Shown piece after piece: positions 59,989 through 64,000 of a stretch of 64,000 bases of DNA. Source of the stretch: Rhodeus uyekii (lineage: Eukaryota > Chordata > Actinopteri > Cypriniformes > Acheilognathidae); contig JAWRVZ010000024.1 of NCBI GenBank assembly GCA_037043235.1, forward strand, positions 4,006,501 to 4,070,500, written 5' to 3'. Under the pieces are notes generated by a model. The model did no database searches. It worked only from the letters and a program-made list of their open reading frames with translations, and was not told the DNA's origin. Position numbers and translations under genes: made by a program. Every line of letters begins with the position of its first letter. Positions within the stretch are counted from its first letter, which is position 1.

Positions 59989-60360
59989 GCTGGCACAGTC
60001 TCTCCTCCATTACGTCACCGTGCCGAACAACACAGCACTGCTGCACACGGCACACCTGCTGCTGGCGGCACTGGACCGACTCCAGCTCCATATCAGCCCT
60101 GCTGCTCACCTCCCTGCCTGGCACTCGCACAAGACACGCACAGCCCGGCTACAATTAGCATCCATTCAAATCTGCAAAATACCACAGAAAAACTTCACTT
60201 CAACGTAGAGCCGATGCCGATGACATCACAATGCCAATACAGTCAAGATAAAATTAGGATGCACACGTTACAACACTTTGTTCAATGTTTACTTCAAATA
60301 TTTGAGAACAGACAATGTGTACTTTTAGCAAGGCAATTGTTAATTTGTATATTTATATTT

Positions 60361-60490
60361 GTGCATTTTGGTAGATGCTTTTATCCAAAGCGACTTTGCA
60401 TTGACATTCTAATCAGTTCTTGCTTTTCTTGGGAATCGAACCCATGACCTTGGTGTTGCAAGCGCCACACTCTACTGTTTGAGCAACGGG
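60361..60490 (-). repeat. tRNA-derived SINE (minus strand)
   Basis: It reads tail first: 'cttttatccaaagcgac', 'aatcagttcttgc', then 'gggaatcgaaccc', the inverse of a B box, and 'tactgtttgagcaac', the inverse of the A-box region. Same family as 6628. Confidence 0.87.
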
Positions 60491-60518
60491 AAAATTATTT
60501 TAAAAATATTTTATTTTC

Positions 60519-60655
60519 TTTATGCATTTGGCAGACGCTTTTATCCAAAGCGACTTGCATTAACATCCTAATCAGTTCTTGCTTCTCCTTGGAATCGAAC
60601 CCATGACCTTGGCGTTGCAAGCTTCAAGCTTCTACTTGTTGAACTACAGAAAATA
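60519..60655 (-). repeat. tRNA-derived SINE (minus strand), second in tandem
   Basis: It has the same order as the previous copy: 'tgcatttggcagacgctttt', 'ccaaagcgacttgc', 'aatcagttcttgc', 'ggaatcgaaccc', then a more diverged A-box end. It lies 28 bp after the first copy in the same orientation. Confidence 0.87.
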
Positions 60656-60698
60656 AGCTACCGGTAATTATTAAATGGCTAATTGGGAAATTGTATTG

Positions 60699-61311
60699 CT
60701 AACACTTTAAAATAAGGCTTCATTTGTTAACATTAGTTAATGTATCAATTAACAACCGTCACATTCTTGTCACGTCTAGCACTTCCGGGTTTCCCCGTGT
60801 TTCCCCATTCCTTCCCACGCCTGTCTTGTTTGTTGATTACCCAGTTTATTATGTCAGCTGATCCTCATTTGCCCTCGTGTATTTTAACCCTCATGTTTCC
60901 CTTGTCCTTTGTCGGTGATTGTCAGTGTTAGGTGGTAGTACGTGTGTGTAAGATATTCTCCCTCCGAGTTTGAGTTTTGCACCCTTGCGTGCCTTTTTTG
61001 TTAATAAAAGTGTTTTGTTTGAATCTCCTCGTCTCCTCGCGTCTCCGCATTGCACACCTGCACCCGGTGCCTAACAACAACGAACATAACCATGTATTTG
61101 TTAATAGTTGTTAACGTTAGTTAATAGAAATCCAACTGTTCATTGTTTGTTCATGTTAGTTCACAGGGCAATAACTAAGGTTAACAAATGCAACATTTGA
61201 TTTTAATAATGTATTAGTAAACGTTGAAATTAACATTGACTAAGATGCTGTAGAAGTGCAGTTTATTATTAATTCATGGTAGCTAATACAACCTTCTTGT
61301 AAAGTGTTACC
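60699..61311. mobile_element. MITE ('taacacttta' ends) split by a solo LTR
   Basis: The left end 'taacactttaaaataagg' and right end 'cttgtaaagtgtta' pair as imperfect inverted repeats. The body 'gttaacattagttaatg' and 'attttaataatgtattagta' is a familiar fish repeat. It is interrupted by an LTR at 60757-61076. A fragment of the same family lies at about 61405-61527. Confidence 0.75.
60757..61076 (+). mobile_element. Solo LTR inside a MITE
   Basis: The left end 'cgtcacattc' (TG changed to CG) and right end 'cctaaca' are flanked by a perfect 5-bp duplication acaac (60752-60756, 61077-61081). AATAAA at 61003-61008 gives the plus strand. Removing the unit restores the continuous MITE sequence 'attaacaacgaacataacc'. 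Confidence 0.8.
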
Positions 61312-62835
61312 AAATGTGCTTTTTTTTATTAATAACACAATTATAGTATGTATATATTTAGTAACACATTATTAAAATCAAAAGTCATCTGTGGTAATAT
61401 TATTTAATGGACCTGAGCTGACATGAAATAACAATGAACAGTTGGATTTTTATTAAGCTAACATTAACAAAGATTAATAAATACTGGAACAAATGTACTA
61501 CAAACATACCTTATTGTAAAGTGTCAAAGAGTTCATTTAAAATAATAATGAAACAATGTACATTTTCTGTAAAAATGTTTGTAACTTTTACAGGAAAAAA
61601 TGGTCATTGTATTACGTGTAATTTTACTGTCAACTTAACGGTTTTGCAAGTAAAAACTATGAATTATCATTTAATAACAGTGAAAAACAGTAAAAATTCC
61701 CTGCATTTTAATTATAATTTTTTTCTTTCTGTACTATTTATCTGTAAACATTGTCTGTCATGTTTATTGCACTATGTTTGCTTTTTCTTTGTGTGTATGT
61801 TTGTGTCGATACATGAGAACTGGCCATGTTTTCTGTGCATGAATTCTCATGTGACTATTTTACCGCATGTTTGGAGGTTATCAGTAACATTTTACGGTAA
61901 ACAGAAGATTCTGGAATATTGGTACATTATATCACTTAATGAAATGTACTGTTATAATGTGTCACTGTGCAGGAATTATGTAAATGTGCTGGCTCTCTCT
62001 GATTTTGTGCTGTTGGTTATTAAATAAACTGTTGCACAAAAGTATAACGGCTTTAAAGTAATGATATCATTCAGTGCTATTATTCTGTCAATGTTTGAGC
62101 AAACCAAAATTTGTACTTTTGTGCCGTATTTAACAGTAGAAAGAACGAGACGTAAAATCATCCACATTTACACGATTACAGGATGTCATGAGAAACTTCA
62201 GTAAGACACGTATAAGTGCCATCGGAATATGATTGTTTAGAATTATCATCACAAGGACTGCATTTGATATTCCCTTGCATTTTCCAGAAAAACTGTTCAT
62301 GCCAACAGGCCTTTAAATATCAACAGTTGGATTGTGGCAATCAAACAAACATAAAGACTTCATTCAGGTGGCTTTTGAGAAATTCCTCCCTTGTTTTCCT
62401 TCTAATCCTCTCTAGCACGCAACGATTGTCTTGATGTGTGGAAAGCGTCTGAAAGCCCAGAGGGAGAGCGTGTCGTGTAGGAGCCACAGTCCTCTCGCAC
62501 TTCTGAGGGCTGGGAAATAGGATGCTCTCAGATTGACTGTAATAGAAAGCGATCTGCAGGCTCCCGTTTCATTTCAAGCTACACACGAAACAAAGGCTTC
62601 CTCAAAGAAAGACAAACAGCTCCACACAAGACAAAAATGCCAACTATGTGTCTGGAAGAAAAGAAACCACATCCGTCTCTGTTAACTATCTCTTATTAAA
62701 TAACTTTTGTTATTGCTCATTAGTTATTTCATTAATGGTCCAGGTAAAACAAGCTGGAAAGAATGAAGCACATATTCAGGACGGTGGAAACCAAATATAA
62801 CAATCGGTCGATCACTAATATGAATATTGTGTAGG
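61312..62835. other. AT-rich sequence with MITE fragment at 61405-61527
   Basis: The fragment 'aacattaacaaagattaata' through 'accttattgtaaagtgt' is a 3' piece of the MITE family at 60699. The 197-codon frame at 61434-62027 starts inside that fragment and is composition-driven, so I do not call it a gene. The remainder shows nothing I can support. Confidence 0.45.
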
Positions 62836-62839
62836 ATTT

Positions 62840-63256
62840 TATTTTTAAATGGTTGTCGTATGCAAAAACTTCTCAGATTTCTCACATTTTATACATTAAA
62901 AACATTAATGTCATAAATAAAATGACATAAAATAAATGTGTGTATATATATATATATATATATATTAATGTGACAAGTATCTCTTGTCCGTGTTCTTGCG
63001 GTGTTGGGATGATTTATGGATATATTCTTTGTTGCAAAAAGGGATCCTCTTTGTTGCATAAACTTAATCTGCATTCTGTTTCTTTATATTCATATTAACA
63101 ATATTAACAATATTGTATATTGATTCCAGTGGCATTCCTCATTAATTTTGATTAAATGTGAAATTATTACAATATACAAATATATGTAAAAATTAAATGT
63201 TAAGTCTAATTATAATTAGTGAAACTAATTAAATTTAATCGATTGACAGCACTAAT
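62840..63256. repeat. Probable DNA-transposon relic ending 'atcgattgacagcac'
   Basis: The right end 'aatttaatcgattgacagca' is the terminus of a common fish repeat. An (AT)n tract lies at 62943-62965. The left limit is uncertain. Confidence 0.4.
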
Positions 63257-64000
63257 TATACAGTATCATGATACCGTTTTTTGGGGATAACTCTTCCATG
63301 TATGATATTATACAACATAATTTTATGAAAAATAACAAATATATTCCTACCAAAACAGGCAAAACACACCAAAACACCAAGTAAAAACTGCAAAAACAAA
63401 TGATGAATTTAAAGTGTGGAAAACAATACATTAATAAATAATAATATTAACATGACTGCAGTGACACCATTGTGAACTGAGCTGGACTGATTAATGAGAT
63501 TAATGAACTCAGTTAATAACTAATGATTTTTACAATGGAAACGAATCAACACTGAACTTACATAAGCTGAACAAACACACTATTTTCTTCTTTAAAACAA
63601 TCTACATTTTAAAAAGCCCTATATAAATAAAGATGACTAGCATTTCCCTTCAGGACAGCAGGGTAATAAAACAGACCTTCTCTCAAAATATTACATAAAA
63701 ACAACCTTTACAAGTTCAAGTAAAGAAAAAATGAAACTAGAAAACTACTGTAAGTGTTGCATGGCTCATTGAGAAAAATCTACAAGCTGCAAGTGAAGAA
63801 GAGTGAAATGGTTAGGTTTGGTTGTTCCTCTCTTCCCAGCGTTTATGATGTAACCGTCCGTTCATCACGGAGTAGCAGAACTCCCATAATCTGCCGGATT
63901 TCACAGACTCCTGTACAGCCAGTGCTTAGCAGCCAGCCATCCATGCTGCCTTACTAAACTGCTTGATTTACAAGCGCCCAAGGGGCAGTTTTGGAGACCA
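63257..64000. other. Unique sequence, no gene seen
   Basis: The 67-codon frame at 63754-63957 has no recognised domain. No exon is supported. Confidence 0.4.

Noticed and set aside
61434..62027. 197-codon open frame as a gene
   Set aside because: It begins within a MITE fragment, is AT-driven in composition and has no domain.

Overview
The window looks like non-coding nuclear DNA from a bony fish, probably a cypriniform. It is AT-rich and full of dinucleotide repeats. It carries tRNA-derived SINEs whose tail contains 'tcgctttggataaaag', many short inverted-repeat DNA transposons, solo LTRs with 5-bp target duplications, and a DIRS1-type tyrosine-recombinase retrotransposon. The taxonomic call rests on recognising these repeat families, not on a gene. 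I found no convincing host protein exon, tRNA or rRNA gene. The window is best read as an intergenic region or long intron shaped by mobile elements.

Layout. 1-8.6 kb: mostly unique sequence with a truncated SINE, two solo LTRs (1793-2129, 3090-3885), a 57-unit TG tract, a full SINE and two MITEs. 9-14 kb: a SINE, two pogo/Tigger-like elements (9508-10499, 13044-13960) and a solo LTR (12484-12838). 14-30 kb: mostly unique sequence with candidate regulatory patches (17.8 kb, 22.06 kb), a hAT MITE with perfect ends (20169-20935) and another Tigger-like MITE (25838-26545). 30-33 kb: a tail-to-tail inverted pair of LTR-like units (30672-31290) and a solo LTR (32486-33021).

33.1-38.6 kb is the centrepiece: a complete DIRS1-like element (33417-38584) inserted into an older solo LTR. 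It encodes Gag, a reverse transcriptase/RNase H/methyltransferase-like protein and a tyrosine recombinase, all open. It has two identical 149-bp inverted terminal repeats and an internal region complementary to the joined ends. The three proteins would work together: Gag packages the RNA, RT/RNase H copies it to DNA, the internal complementary region helps form a circle, and the recombinase inserts the circle without a target duplication. The flanks show that outcome, because a shared GTT lies at both junctions and the interrupted LTR reads through once the element is removed.

38.6-64 kb: unique AT-rich sequence with more nested repeats. The clearest is 45214-47816, a Tigger-like element holding a hAT-like element that holds a remnant of a second, diverged DIRS element. 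Further on are Tigger-like copies (50869-51591, 56470-57519, the latter with a recognisable transposase fragment), a solo LTR (54773-55521), a large AT-rich palindrome near 57.7 kb, two SINEs in tandem (60.36-60.65 kb) and a solo LTR inside a MITE (60699-61311). The only intact protein-coding capacity is in the DIRS element.
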